This document shows positions 44,630 through 56,904 of a stretch of 64,000 bases of DNA, piece after piece. Each line of letters opens with the position of its first letter. The first letter of the stretch is position 1. Origin of the DNA: Siphonodentalium dalli. Taxonomy: Eukaryota > Mollusca > Scaphopoda > Gadilida > Siphonodentaliidae. The position numbers were made by a program, and so were the translations under genes. The notes under the pieces were generated by a model that did not search any database, had not been told where the DNA came from, and worked only from the letters and a program-made list of their open reading frames with translations. Location: the NCBI GenBank assembly GCA_032622095.1, contig CP136068.1, positions 925,607 to 989,606 of the forward strand, written 5' to 3'.

Positions 44630-46855
44630 TTATAGTGAAATGTTTGTATCACTGATGAACCGGAGTACTTCCATAAGAGTGTTTGGGTTGGTTTGGTAAC
44701 CCACAAGTGTCTGAAGGTCCATTAATGAGTTTGTAGAATTGTTTTTTGTATCATTTGGAGAGGAAATGTTACTATACAGGGCTTCTCTTTGTGTGGAATA
44801 TAACTGGCAGTCAAAGAAGAAATGTTTAATAGTATCAGCACAACCACATGCACATTTTGGAGATTCTGATAAGCCTAGTTTGTGTTTGTGTGCATTAAGT
44901 AATGTATGTCCAATAATGATTCTGTTGATCATTATTTCAGTCTTTCTGTTAGGATGCTGCTTAGCCAGGAGACCCTTAAAGTCATGTTGAACGGAAGGAA
45001 ACAGGTCGTATGAATGTCTGGCAGTTTCACTTAGATCCCATTTAAATTGCCATTTGTTTTTAACGACTTCAGATACAAACAACTTGAATTCCTTTACAGA
45101 TTTTCCGTCCGATGGTACAAGGTCCTTGTTTGAAATGTGTGTGTTTTTTGCTGCTTCTTTAGCAGCCTGATCGGCTAGTTCATTGCCTTTAACACCAATA
45201 TGACTGTTAGTCCATTTAATCTTGATAGATATTAAGGGCTTGAGGAGTTCCAATTGGTGAATTGTGTGCCAGCAGTCGCGTATAATTGAATAAGATTTGT
45301 CACTAGGTTTGAATTCGAAAATGGATGTGATAGCCGATTGAGAGTCACATAATATGTGCGCAGTGTTAATTGAAGCTGATTTGGAACCTTCTAGAGTCAT
45401 TTCTATGTGTTTTAATGCTAGAAGAATGCCCTTGATTTCAGCGCTATTGTTGAGACCATCAGTGTGAATGGTTTCCGAGATAGTTATGGGTTCACTAAGA
45501 ATACCGGATGGATAGATCACAGCTGATGCTCCACTAATAAGAGAGTTGGGAAAAGTAGAACCATCAGTGAAAATTATTATATCTTGATCCAGAGTTTGCT
45601 CAAGATATGTTAAGATGTCCTTCACTGCATTGTCACGAGAAACTGATTTGGATGAGCAGGGTCCAATATCACCAGCTGGAGAGGCGTATATAGTGACACT
45701 GGGGTGAAAATTGTAGCACTCAAGTTCATATTGTGGTTCATCTATCACTTGAGTGAAGTTCTTGCTCAATAAATATTTATTGTCTTGGAACATCCTTTTT
45801 ATAGGGGTTTCATATGATTTATTTATGGCACTGATTAGGAGCTGCTTCAGAGATGACTTATTGTTTTTTGATTTGAGCCTGAGGTACTCTAAACAGTTCA
45901 TCTCCTTCATTTTGAGGAGAAGTGGTGGTGTGCTACATAAAACTTCCATTGCCTCTGTACTGGATGAATGAATAGCCCCAGTTGTGTTTAGTAGGGCAGA
46001 TCTTTGAACATTCAGAAGCTCTTGGATTACACCCTCTTTAACGGTACACCATGATGGGTATCCATAAAGTAGAATGGGAACTATAGCTGCTTTATACAGA
46101 TCAATAGATTTGTCCATGTTTATGCCAGATTCATTAACAAATTTCCCAATCTTGTATAGACCAGCACGAGCTTTTAAAACAGTTTTTTCAATGTGTGGTT
46201 TAAATGATAAATCACTATCAATAGTAACACCTAGAAGTTTTTTGTCGTTTATCAGTTCTATTGGTTTATTGTTTATGAACACATTGGGTTTGAAATTCGC
46301 CGTGCAGTTATTCACAGGAGGGATGTGCATGAAGTCGGTTTTGTTGGTATTGAGACATAGGTGCCATCTGTTGCACCAAGAAGTGACTGATTGTAGGCAT
46401 TCATTCATTTCTTTCTCTGCTTGTTTCGGGTCGTGGTTAGTGGTGATTATGGTAATATCATCGGAGTATCGGATAGTTTGCTCTGAACGACCAGACATAA
46501 TGTTATCAGTATAGAGAGTGAACAGAATGGGACTGATGACATATCCCTGTGGTGCCCCTATTTCAGTTGGAATCCAGTCGCTTTGGTATGTGTTTACAAA
46601 GTTTTTGCTCGTTCGGTTAGTTAGGAAGTTGTGGATATATTTTAGGATTCTTCCATCAAGGCCCTGTTGGAGGAGTTTATATACAATGCCTTCTCTCATG
46701 ATGGATTTGTGCATGCAATCTGAATCAATTGCAACCTTTGCACAAATTATACTTACGATAAATATGCGGCCAGTTGTGAGTTTATATCGCTGGATAGATT
46801 GGTGCACTGCCACAAACACATTATCAGGCGCAAAAAGCATTGGTCGCCAACACAA
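44630..46855 (-). CDS. LINE A: reverse transcriptase C-terminal half plus RNase HI (5'-truncated)
   Basis: An uninterrupted frame of 741 codons on the minus strand. RT: APQGYVISPILFTLYTDNIM (motif B) and YSDDITI (motif C), then LLGVTIDSDLSF and the thumb. RNase HI: IIFTDGSTFPNS, NNSAEIKGILLAL, ILCDSQSAI, HIGVKGNELADQAAKEAA, with all acidic residues present. The C terminus has a Cys/His knuckle, CACGCADTIKHFFFDC. Non-LTR elements with RNase HI belong to the I-type group (I, Nimb, Loa, Ingi), and I do not resolve the clade. The endonuclease and RT fingers are missing, and the first residues (before about 46740) look like decayed RT, so this is a typical 5'-truncated copy. The long intact frame implies recent insertion. 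Confidence 0.9.
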   Translation of the reverse strand: MCWRPMLFAPDNVFVAVHQSIQRYKLTTGRIFIVSIICAKVAIDSDCMHKSIMREGIVYKLLQQGLDGRILKYIHNFLTNRTSKNFVNTYQSDWIPTEIGAPQGYVISPILFTLYTDNIMSGRSEQTIRYSDDITIITTNHDPKQAEKEMNECLQSVTSWCNRWHLCLNTNKTDFMHIPPVNNCTANFKPNVFINNKPIELINDKKLLGVTIDSDLSFKPHIEKTVLKARAGLYKIGKFVNESGINMDKSIDLYKAAIVPILLYGYPSWCTVKEGVIQELLNVQRSALLNTTGAIHSSSTEAMEVLCSTPPLLLKMKEMNCLEYLRLKSKNNKSSLKQLLISAINKSYETPIKRMFQDNKYLLSKNFTQVIDEPQYELECYNFHPSVTIYASPAGDIGPCSSKSVSRDNAVKDILTYLEQTLDQDIIIFTDGSTFPNSLISGASAVIYPSGILSEPITISETIHTDGLNNSAEIKGILLALKHIEMTLEGSKSASINTAHILCDSQSAITSIFEFKPSDKSYSIIRDCWHTIHQLELLKPLISIKIKWTNSHIGVKGNELADQAAKEAAKNTHISNKDLVPSDGKSVKEFKLFVSEVVKNKWQFKWDLSETARHSYDLFPSVQHDFKGLLAKQHPNRKTEIMINRIIIGHTLLNAHKHKLGLSESPKCACGCADTIKHFFFDCQLYSTQREALYSNISSPNDTKNNSTNSLMDLQTLVGYQTNPNTLMEVLRFISDTNISL

Positions 46856-47082
46856 ATAAGCGTACCAGTCTAATCGGGGGAATCACCTGGTTTAGTGGTT
46901 GGGGCATCTTCTTCTTCTTCTAGCTATCGATCCGTCCGTTTAGGACAACCTCGTGTTGCGAGTAAAGTCCGCACTTAACTGTGGTCTATACATATGTACA
47001 GCCTAAAATAATACTTAGATAAAACAAAGATTTGGTGGAGACGTGCAGATTCAGCATTCGCAGATGTATTAATTTATGAAAG

Positions 47083-50000
47083 TTACTTTTTTGCAGACAG
47101 TGTTCTGTATCGCGCACAATGAAGGTAGTAACAGAGGTCAGATGAATGATGATGCAGGTCCTCAATAGTGTGGATATCAGCAGTCTCTATGCCAGGTAGT
47201 GATGAAGGATCAGTCAGGAATTGTACTTTTATTTCATCCGTACACAGTTTGAATTCTGAAGTGAATATACTCTGATAACATTCAGCTACTAGAGGGAGTG
47301 TCCGATCTCTGACAGGTTGTAAATATGTACAGTGCAGTAGAAAGTGTTGCATGGTTTCAGATTCCTCATTACATAGCAAGCATATATCAGAAGTTGAATT
47401 TTTATTGTATCGCTGTTGGCGTATACCAAGTGAGTATGTATTTGTCACGAGTCGAAGTTTGGTTGATAGTTTGTAACAGGATCGATGTTGCTCATTGCGG
47501 GTCTTCAGAAGCTGGTTGACTATCCCAGGATTATACGAATATGAATTAAGACGTGCTAAAGTACTGTAGAAAGCAGCTTCAGCGACAATCCGATCTTTCC
47601 AGTACAATTTAACTGCTTTCTTCACTAGATGTTTCCATTCCTCTTTGCTGTGTGGTGATGTTAGTTCCTCATAGATGCACAATAAATCATATTTTAGAAA
47701 TAGCTTTCTGACCTCTGAGAACCAACTATTGCTGTTGATATCTTTAAGTAAAAGTTGACGATGGGCGAGCGTTTTTTCAATGGCAGAATCAGGTTGTCTA
47801 CAAACATTGTTGAATAAAACAAGTACTTTTTTGTCGATTTGTCCCTGAATAGGTAAAAGTCCCGATAAAATAAATACAGCCGGGTCTGCAACTGCATTTG
47901 ATAGTGATAAAATCTGTTTGATGAATTTCTTTTGGAAGCACTCCAATAATTTCACATGCTTCGGAGATGGAATTAAAACTTCACATCCATAAGTTAAACA
48001 GGAGCTACATAAATGTTAAATAGATGTATACATGTTTGATGATCCAGGCCATTCTCACCATGGAATCCAAGAGGCATAAGAACATAAGCAGTCCGACGAG
48101 CCTTTTTGATATTGTTGTTTATTGTTTCCAGAATAGTTTTATTGATAGATGTTGCCCGAATAATTCCTAAATGTGAGGAGGAGTCAACATTGGGCATATT
48201 TATGTTGTCAATGGTGAAGGATTCAACTGGATGCTTCTTCTTTCCACATTGGGATACTTTGATAATGACACTCTTCTTAGGTTGGGGCAAATACCGGTGT
48301 TCTCTGCTATACTGGTATGCCACATTAATGAGAGTTTGTAAATCAGTGACGTTTGAGCTCACAAGGGCAATATCATCAGCGCAGGCAGTTGCCGATACAT
48401 TTGTATTTCCAATCGTAATCCCAAGGTGTTGATCAGATAAACGTTGTAGGAGATCATTAATATAAAGTTTGTAAAGATCGGCACTCAAAATTTCACCTTG
48501 TCGCACTCCTTGTAATATTTGGAAACTTGCAGATTTCTTGGATGCCCATTTGACGACAGAAGAACAGTCAGAATGAAGATCATCAATAATAGACCATGTG
48601 TTGTAGTCAGTTGATGTGATAAAAGTTTTTCGAAGAAGAATTTCTTTACAAACAACGTCAAAAGCTGACTTGGCATCGAGTAAGGCAATATATACATCTG
48701 TTTTGTTGTCATATTGCTCCCTGATTGCTTCCTCTAACAAGAGTGCACTATTTAAAGGAGAAGCATTTGCCGTGAAACCTCTTTGTAAAGGTGATTGTTC
48801 AGGTAGAGTGTATTTCCTTAGCTCGTCACGAATGATAACTTCAATAATTTTAAGTAGAACAGGTAGAACAGTTATTCCTCTGTAATTTCCAGAATTATTT
48901 TTTTCACCTTTGTTCTTGTAGATAGGGTTGAGAAGACCAGTTTTCAATGGAGTCGGAATAGTGTTATGCTGAAGTATCACGTTGATTAATTCAGTTAATA
49001 TGAACATAAAATTGTCACTAGCATATCGAAAGTGTTCTGCAGAAAGTCCAAAAATATCCTCGGCTTTCCCTTTATTTAGCGTTGAAATTGAATGCTTCAC
49101 TTTCTGAACATCAACCACTAATGCTGTCTTCTCAGTCCTAGAAGCTTTGATTGCAGCATAGTCATCAAGTGCTTGATGGTAAAAAGAGAAGTCATATGAG
49201 GTACTAGTATTGTCACTTGGAGATGCAAGTTTACTAAAGTGTTCATGCCATCCATCAATTACATCATCGTTGCTGTACTTGGTGTCATTCACATATAAAT
49301 CACTAATAAAGGTGTTACCATTACATTTTTGTCGTTTGATCAACCTGTAGAAAAGGTCCTTATCTGCTTCTCTAGCCTGCATGATGGAACTCTTTAGGTT
49401 CATATTCTTCTGTAATACAGCTTTGCGCACAAGCAACCTATATTCCTTCCGAGAATCTTTTCTGTTGATACACAACTCATTTGTTGGGTCACTTGGTTTA
49501 CCAGCTGTTATCCAATCTGAGTGTGCCTTCCGGTTCTTATGCAGTGCGCTGGGGATAAATTGGTTCCAAACATCTAGTTTAGGTTTATTTTTGTTAAGTC
49601 TTCTTTTCGGAGTACATTCACCAGCAGAGCTTGTGAGGATATTAAATAATGAATTGATGGATATCATCACATCAGTATCCTTAACATAGGAATCACACAT
49701 GAATTTGGAAATTTTCATGGCTGTAAGTTCAGAATATTGTTGAATATCAACTTTTTTCCATAATGTCCTCTTGTTTTGATTTGTATCATCAGGCGGTTCC
49801 TCTGTTCTAAGAATTTGATAAGGTATTTCAAGATATACAGGTACATGGTCAGAAGTATTGTTAACTAGATCAAAATGTGTTGACTTAACGCTCAGGATGT
49901 CAGGATGGAAAATGTAATCAAGTTCAGACACAAAGACATCTTTCACATTGAGAAATGTTTTTCCTTTCGATTCTGTATTGAAATTAAATTCATTCATTAG

Positions 50001-50522
50001 TGCAAGAAGGTCTTTGGTGCGATTAGAATCCGGATACTTATAGAGATCAATATTGAAATCTCCACCAATAATGATTGTGTGTGTCAGTTTATATTTGGTG
50101 ATGATAGCATATAATTGGTCGAGAATGTTCTGGAATTCACTACTATTGTCACTAGATGATGTTGGCATATAAACAGATACAAGAAGAATCCTTGGTTGTG
50201 TTATCACTTCCACACATTGAATACGTACACAGCCATCACTAACGGTCTTCACTACCTTATCCCAAGATCGTTTCCAAAGAACAGCAACTCCACCATATCC
50301 TCGGGGCATGTGCGACGGAGAAATAGGATCACTATCATCAACTGCTTTTCCACATCCGGTAATGTCACCATTTAGTTCGTTTATGAGGTTCATTTCACAA
50401 TTAAAAAGCCAGTGTTCCTGAATTAAAATAAAGTCCACTTTATCAAACAAATATTTGAAGGTATTAGCACAAGTCTTGATGTTTTTACAGTTGTATGTTA
50501 AGATTCGGAGAACCTGTGTCAT
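47083..50522 (-). pseudogene. LINE B ORF2: APE endonuclease and reverse transcriptase, one frameshift
   Basis: ATG at 50522. Endonuclease: LRILTYNCKNI, IQEHW, RGYGGVAVLW, IIGGDFNID, ELDYIF, NTSDHVPVYLEI, the usual APE-type catalytic set. RT: IYKNKGEKNNSGNYRGITVL, ALLDAKSAFDVV (motif A), GVRQGEILSADLYKLYINDL (motif B), ACADDIALVS (motif C, CADD). The frame stops at 47994. The protein continues one frame over (LTYGCEVLIPSPKH, then the frame open from 47955 to 47083), with a Cys/His knuckle CLLCNEESETMQHFLLHC near 47380. A single missing T in a T run at about 47998 explains the break. No RNase H. The family primes cDNA at nicked target DNA. Otherwise the coding is intact. Confidence 0.92.
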
Positions 50523-50968
50523 AGTTTTGTGTTGAATGTCTGATCCTGTAACAAAAAAGACTGCTTATCGTTTAAATCACTCAGTGCAGCATTAGACCTG
50601 TCCTGAGGTGTTGTCATTTCGTTGACCTTTCTTGGTGTTGTCATTTTCACTCCTTGGGAAGCACAGTCTTTAGAAGATAGAATAGTTACATTGGTTTTGG
50701 ACGAATCATCATTAGATTTGTTGATACCTTTTATGTTTCCATGTCCTTGAATTTGACTTGACGAAATTACACAAGAGTTATTACTAGTACTAAATTCACT
50801 CTGTGAATGCACACTGACTGGTAGTGGTGGAGGAGGAATGTCTGTTCTGAAGAGAGGGGCCTTTATCACAGGTCGCTGGTAAATCAGGTTATCACCGCAC
50901 AAGTCGCTAACATGTGTTTTTAAGCAATGTCCATTCGTCTGATTGGTGCCAGTGCTAATGTTGATCAT
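50519..50968 (-). CDS. LINE B ORF1 (short, no recognised domain)
   Basis: 149 codons, Ser/Thr/Asn-rich with a PPPPLPV segment. No CCHC knuckle or RRM is recognised. Its TGA stop overlaps the ORF2 ATG as ATGA (50519-50522), the layout that permits termination-reinitiation coupling in several LINE families. It may be N-terminally truncated. Confidence 0.6.
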   Translation of the reverse strand: MINISTGTNQTNGHCLKTHVSDLCGDNLIYQRPVIKAPLFRTDIPPPPLPVSVHSQSEFSTSNNSCVISSSQIQGHGNIKGINKSNDDSSKTNVTILSSKDCASQGVKMTTPRKVNEMTTPQDRSNAALSDLNDKQSFLLQDQTFNTKL

Positions 50969-52172
50969 ATCAGCCCAAAATCAAACCAGGATGATAATTC
51001 TATTTTTCACGGACCAATCGGAAACGAATGTTCACGGACTTCTGAATTCTGGGAATACCCTGACTTCTGGGCGCCCAATCGATTTTAAAATGATTATAAT
51101 AATATGGATCTTATATACATTATATGGCTAATAACTGGTATAAACAAACTGCATATATGTGGTATAACATTAATTTTGCTGATTAATATGGACCTAGGCT
51201 ACGTAAGTTTACAGTAAAGACAAATCCCGAATTCGACTTTTCTGACATCTCGATTCTTCGTCCATGTCATTACCTAATCCAAGAGAGGTAACTCTAAATT
51301 GTCGTAATGATAAACCGGTTTGATTGCAGACATAATCGCTAAATTTATCAATTTGTAAGAAATCATTGGCCAAAAGGGTTGTGTCAGATAGACAACAACT
51401 ATACATAGTCCAGGCCCATATAGCGTGCATACTACATGACACGATATAGATAACGACAAAGTGTACACCTGTACCGTACTTAAAATTGGGAAATACGACA
51501 TATGATATGGGCCTACCTTTTGAATCGCCTTCCCTTGAAACAGAAAACGCGCACATGGGTAGGCCTATCTGAAAACGACATAATTCCGACTTCGATAATT
51601 GTCTGTGTTGTTGTACTGGACGTCCGCCACTCAGCTCAGTTTTCATTATGGACCAACAAATGTCCCGTGACATAATGCTATACCTGCTTACATATGATCT
51701 ATATATAGGCCTTGGCCAAAACACCGTGGGATTTCCCCGGGGAATTTTATGCCATATTGTATTAGATGTTGCCAGAAGTTTTAAGTTCTGTTTTTAAATT
51801 GAGTGTGATTTTAATCAGAACTGCAAAATACACTGTGCACATACGTATGTGTGAAAATTCCAGTCTGCGGTTGGGAACCAGTCCCGTGCTCAAACAGACG
51901 GTAAATCCCAAAGAGCTACGTACTTTTGCTTTTGCTTTTAATTATAATTTTTTTTGGGAATTTGGAAAAAAACCCTCCTCTCAGCTCCTCTGGGTATTTA
52001 GTAATTTTAGAAACAATCTATAATGACTGTCTAAATGCAGTTTTTATGTTAAAATTACATTATCTCCAAGTTGTAAGGCCAAAAATAGTTGAAAGTATCG
52101 AGGAAATATTTTGTTTGAGCTGCGGAAAATATTGCTTTTGGGTCGTCTTGACCACCCACCCGACCACTCATA
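50969..52172. other. Unassigned stretch
   Basis: Contains a 171-codon minus frame (51209-51724) with no motif and a Cys/Tyr-rich composition unlike a normal domain. Probably non-coding. Confidence 0.4.
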
Positions 52173-52356
52173 CAGTAATGCCCTAAATAATCGACTCCTT
52201 AACCACAGCAGAATTTATGTTAACTTTTCAGGATTTAGTCGGAAATATGGCTTGCTGCCATTCATAAATGGCAACAAGCCATATTTCCGACTAAATCCTG
52301 AAAAATTTCCCAAAATTCTGCTGTGGTTAAAGGGTCATTTCCTTTGGGCATTACTG
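52173..52356. mobile_element. TA-type MITE, complete solo copy
   Basis: 184 bp, TA at 52171-52172 and 52357-52358, ends CAGTAATGCCC and GGGCATTACTG. The two halves fold back over most of the length ('ggatttagtcggaaatatgg' and its complement). It is the reference copy for the family at 2502, 3497 and 24464. Confidence 0.92.
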
Positions 52357-52624
52357 TACTTGTCAGTGAGTATTTAGAAAGCATTAGTTGTTGGGATGAC
52401 CGAGCCGGTCGAACAAACCCAATTCTTAACTTCCTCAATTACAGCATAAAGGCCGGGCCCACAAAAACAAAATTCACTCTTAATCAAAGTTTCGGGAACA
52501 TCCTCAAAATTTGCTGTAATGATATTTGGATATAAACTGATCACAAAAACACAACTGAAGAAATGTTTTTGTAGCATTTTCAGATAAGAATGAGCTATAA
52601 TTGCTCCTTTGAGCTACCGGTATA

Positions 52625-53680
52625 CTCAAGGCCAAAGAAGGATTTAGTCATACAAAGAGTAAAATCAAAGATGGCTGCCATGTTTTTTGGCCGAATGACC
52701 CCAAAATGACTCGTTCCCATCTACATGTCATTATTAACATTCATGACAAATTTTATGATGATCAGACTAAAGGTACAACCTGTAGCCCATGCTAAAGGAT
52801 TTAGTCATACAAAGAGTAAAATCCAAGATGGCTGCTGGCGACCATGTTTTTTGGCCGAATGCATGACCCCAAAATACTCGTTCCCATCTACATGTCATTG
52901 TTAACATCCATGACAAATTTTATGATGATCAGACTAAAGGTACGACCTGCAGCCCGTGCTAAATAATTTAGTCATACAAAGAGTAAAATCCAAGATGGCT
53001 GCTGGCGGCCACGTTTTTTGGCCGAATGACCCCAAAATTACTCGTTCCCATCTACATGTCAATATTAACATTCTTGAAAACTGTTATGATGATGAGACTA
53101 AAAGTATGACCTGTAGCCCGTGCTAAAGGATTTAGTCATACAAAGAGTAAAATCCAAGATGGCTGCTGGCGACCATGTTTTTTGGCCGAATGACCCCAAA
53201 ATTACTCGTTCCCATCTACATGTCATTGTTAATATTCGTGACAAATTTTATGATGATCAGACTAAAGGTACGACCTGCAGCCCGTGCTAAAGAATTTAGT
53301 CATACAAAGAGTAAAATCCAAGATGGCTGCTGGCGGCCATGTTTTTGGGCCGAATGACCCCAAAATTACTCGTTCCCATCTACATGTCAATATTAATATC
53401 CGTGACAAATTTCATGATGATCAGACAAACAGTACGGCCTGTAGCCCGTGCTAATGGATTGAATTTTGAAATCCAAGATGGCCGCCATGTTTCTTTTCCG
53501 AATGATCCCAAAATTAATCATTCTGGTCTAAATGTTGATGTCAACAGCTATGACAATTTCATAATGAGCCTACCAAAGGTACGACCTGTAGCCTGCATTG
53601 TTGACGCCGTTCGCACACACGGACGACGGGCGACAAATCCATGGCAATAGCTCAAACTTTACAAAGTAAAGTTGAGCTAA
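52625..53680 (+). mobile_element. HINE-like tandem-array element, family I, copy 1
   Basis: Five to six units of about 160-165 bp, each with 'tttagtcatacaaagagta', 'tccaagatggctgctggcgg', 'ttttggccgaatgacccc' and 'actcgttcccatctacatgt'. It ends with a GACG-rich tract (about 53605-53640) and the hairpin TAGCTCAAACTTT...AAAGTTGAGCTA. The left terminus is less clear. Confidence 0.85.
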
Positions 53681-54192
53681 AAACTGTAAAACAGTTAAAA
53701 ACCTAAGTAGCTGCAGATACAGACTATAAGCGGCAACTCTTTCATGATGATGATTATCACACCTACCTCCGATACAATAACTGCCGGATAAGTGAGAACA
53801 TCTCCTTGTATCATAATCTCAAACTTTTATTGAACTTGTTGCATATAGTGCATAGTTTAATTTCACTCGAACTCCGCTCTCATGAAATATATCCTTGCAC
53901 CTTGCAATTCATTCAATAAAAGATTCTAGTAGGGCCCTGCAAAAATTCGAGATTTGATTCGATGTCGATATCACCATTGTGATTTGGTGTCAACACCGAA
54001 TCAGACAGCCAATTTAACTATTATCGAATATAAAATTTTCCCCATTATTGACATTATGTTGGATATCTTGCCCAGGTTGATGATGAAATAATATAGAAGT
54101 GATGGATCCACGATATTTGTCATAATATTATGCTAATTTTTTATCATTAGAGGTTGTTCACATAGGTATACAATCAAAAATATCACATGAAA

Positions 54193-56721
54193 GTGTCAAT
54201 GACACTGTAGCTCAACTTGGAAAGGGAATAATTTAATGTATTACAGTCAATGGAGCGATTAGGAATGTGGAAAGTTGAATGTCTAATACTAGTTTATAGA
54301 CATGAAGAGAAAAGTAAAATCCAAGATGGCTGCTGGCGGCCATGTTTTTTGGCCGAATGACACCAAAATGACTCGTTCCCATCTACATGTCATTATTAAC
54401 ATCTATGACAAATTTTATGACGATCAGACTAAAGGTACGACCTGTAGCCCATGCTAAAGAATTTAGTCATACAAAGAGTAAAATCCAATATTAACAACCA
54501 TGACAAATTTCATGATGATCAGACGAACAGTACGACCTGTGGCCCATGCTAATGGATTAAATTTTGAAATCCAAGATGGCCACTGGCGGCCATGTTTTTT
54601 GTCCGAATGACCCCAAAATGACTCGTTCCCATTTACATTCCAATTTCAACAGCCATGACACAAATTTTATGATGATCAGACTAAATGTACGACCTGTAGC
54701 CCGTGCTAAAGGATTTAGTCATACAAAGAGTAAAATCAAAGATGGCTGCTGGCGGCCATATTTTTCTGTCGAATGACCCCAAAATTACTCGTTCCCATTT
54801 ACATTCCAATTTCAACAGCCATGACAAATTTTATGATGATCAGACTAAAGGTACGACATGTAGCCCGTGCTAAAGGATTTAGTCATACAAAGAGTAAAAT
54901 CAAAGATGGCTGCTGGCGGCCATGTTTTTCTGCCGAATGACTCGTTCCCATCTACATATCATTATTAACATTCACGACAAATTTTATGATGATCAGACTA
55001 AAGGTACAACCTGTAGCCCGTGCTAAAGGATTTAGTCATACAAAGAGTAAAATCCAAGATGGCTGCTGGCGACCATGTTTTTTGGCCGAATGACCCCAAA
55101 ATTACTCGTTCCCATCTACATGTCATTGTTAACATCCATGACAAATTTTATGATGATCAGACGAACAGTACGACCTGTGGCCCGTGCTAATGGATTAAAT
55201 TTTGTAATCCAAGATGGCCACTGGCGGCCATGTTTATTGGCCGAATGACCCCAAAATTACTCGTTCCCATCTACATTCCAATTTCAACAGCCATGACAAA
55301 TTTTATGATGATCAGACTAAAGGTACGGCCTGTAGCCCGTGCTAAAGGATTTAGTCATACAAAGAGTAAAATCCAAGATGGCTGCTGGCGGCCATGTTTT
55401 TTGGCCGATTGACCCCAAAATGACTCGTTCCCATCTACATGTCATTATTAACATTCTTGACAAATTTTATGATGATCAGACTAAAAGTACGACCTGTAGC
55501 CCGTGCTAAAGGATTTAGTCATACAAAGAGTAAAATCCAAGATGGCTGCTGGCGGCCATGTTTTTTGGCCGAATGACCCCAAAATTACTCGTTCCCATCT
55601 ACATGTCAATATTAACATCCATGACAAATTTGATGATGATCAGACTAAAGGTACGACCTGTAGCCCGTGCTAAAGAATTTAGTCATACAAAGAGTAAAAT
55701 CCAAGAAGGCTGCTGGCCGCCATGTTTTTTGGCCGAATGACCCCAAAATTACTCGTTCCCATCTACATGTCAATATTAACATCCATGACAAATTTCATGA
55801 TGATCAGACGAACAGTACGACCTGTGGCCCGTGCTAATGGATTGAATTTTGAAATCCAAGATGGCCGCTGGCGGCCATGTTTTTTGTCCGAATGACCCCA
55901 AAATGACTCGTTCCCATCTACATTCCAATTTCAACAGCCATGACAAATTTTATGATGATCGGACTAAAGGTACGACCTGTAGCCCGTGCTAAAGGATTTA
56001 GTCATACAAAGAGTGAAATCAAAGATGCCTGCTGGCGGCCATGTTTTTTGGCCGAATGACCCCAAAATGACTCGTTCCCATCTACATTCCAATTTCAACA
56101 GCCATGACAAATTTTATGATGATCGGACTAAAGGTACGACCTGTAGCCCGTGCTAAAGGATTTAGTCATACAAAGAGTGAAATCAAAGATGCCTGCTGGC
56201 GGCCATGTTTTTTGGCCGAATGACCCCAAAATGACTCGTTCCCATCTACATGTCATTATTAACATTCTTGACAAATTTTATGATGATCAGACTAAAAGTA
56301 CGACCTGTAGCCCGTGCTAAAGAATTTAGTCATACAAAGAGTAAAATTCAAGATGGCTGCCATGTTTTTGGGCCGAATGACCCCAAAATTACTCGTTCCC
56401 ATCTACATGTCAATATTAACATCCATGACAAATTTCATGACGATCAGACAAACAGTACGCCCTGTAGCCCGTGCTAATGGATTGAATTTTGAAATGCAAG
56501 ATGGCCACTGGCGGCCATGTTTTTTTACCGAATGACCCCAAAAATTAATCATTCTGGTCTAAATGTTGATGTCAACAGCTATGACAAATTTCATAATGGA
56601 TCCGACCAAAGGTACGACCTGTAGACTGCATTGTTGACGCCTTACGTACACACGTACACACGGACGACGGACGACAAAGCCATGGCAATAGCTCAAACTT
56701 TACAAAGTAAAGTTGAGCTAA
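54193..56721 (+). mobile_element. HINE-like tandem-array element, family I, copy 2
   Basis: The left end has the palindrome GTGTCAATGACAC and TAGCTCAACTT. The right end is AAGTTGAGCTA with the hairpin and an (ACAC)n/GGACGACGG tract before it, so the ends are inverted repeats. There are roughly 15 units of two types: one with 'tttagtcatacaaagagta', the other with 'ggattgaattttgaaatcc' and 'attccaatttcaacagcc'. The types alternate irregularly. Confidence 0.88.
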
Positions 56722-56904
56722 TAAGGGTCTAGCATTTTTTTTATTGGTTCAATGGCAGAAACTCAAGGTTCCAGAGCCATATGTGAGGATAATAAATACA
56801 GCAAGCTACTAAACAATTGAATGATGATGAAGCATGATGTATTAGATGAATTATGATTGAAAGAAATTTTATAACTTACATTCCGCATTTACTACTATTA
56901 GTAA

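Larger units (their letters stand above)
46907..50968 (-). mobile_element. LINE B, near full-length non-LTR retrotransposon
   Basis: ORF1 (50519-50968), ORF2 (47083-50522 with one frameshift), a 3' UTR and a (GAA)n-type 3' tail (TTC run at 46908-46920 on the plus strand). The 5' limit is uncertain. It abuts the truncated 5' end of LINE A. Confidence 0.85.

Noticed and set aside
44739-46859. Plus-strand frames of 83-146 codons opposite LINE A
   Set aside because: Antisense shadows of the RT/RNase H frame.
46870-46920. tRNA-like A-box (tggtttagtggttggggca) near the LINE B 3' end
   Set aside because: No B box at a suitable distance and no cloverleaf. It is followed by the TTC run of the LINE tail. 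A SINE origin is possible but not supported.
51209-51724. 171-codon minus-strand frame
   Set aside because: Cys/Tyr/Ser-rich, no motif, no splice context. Likely a chance frame.
53175-56535. Recurrent 60-75 codon frames starting MFFGRMTPKLLVPIYM in the array units
   Set aside because: They arise because the repeat unit is open in one frame. They do not join into a longer product and share no known domain.
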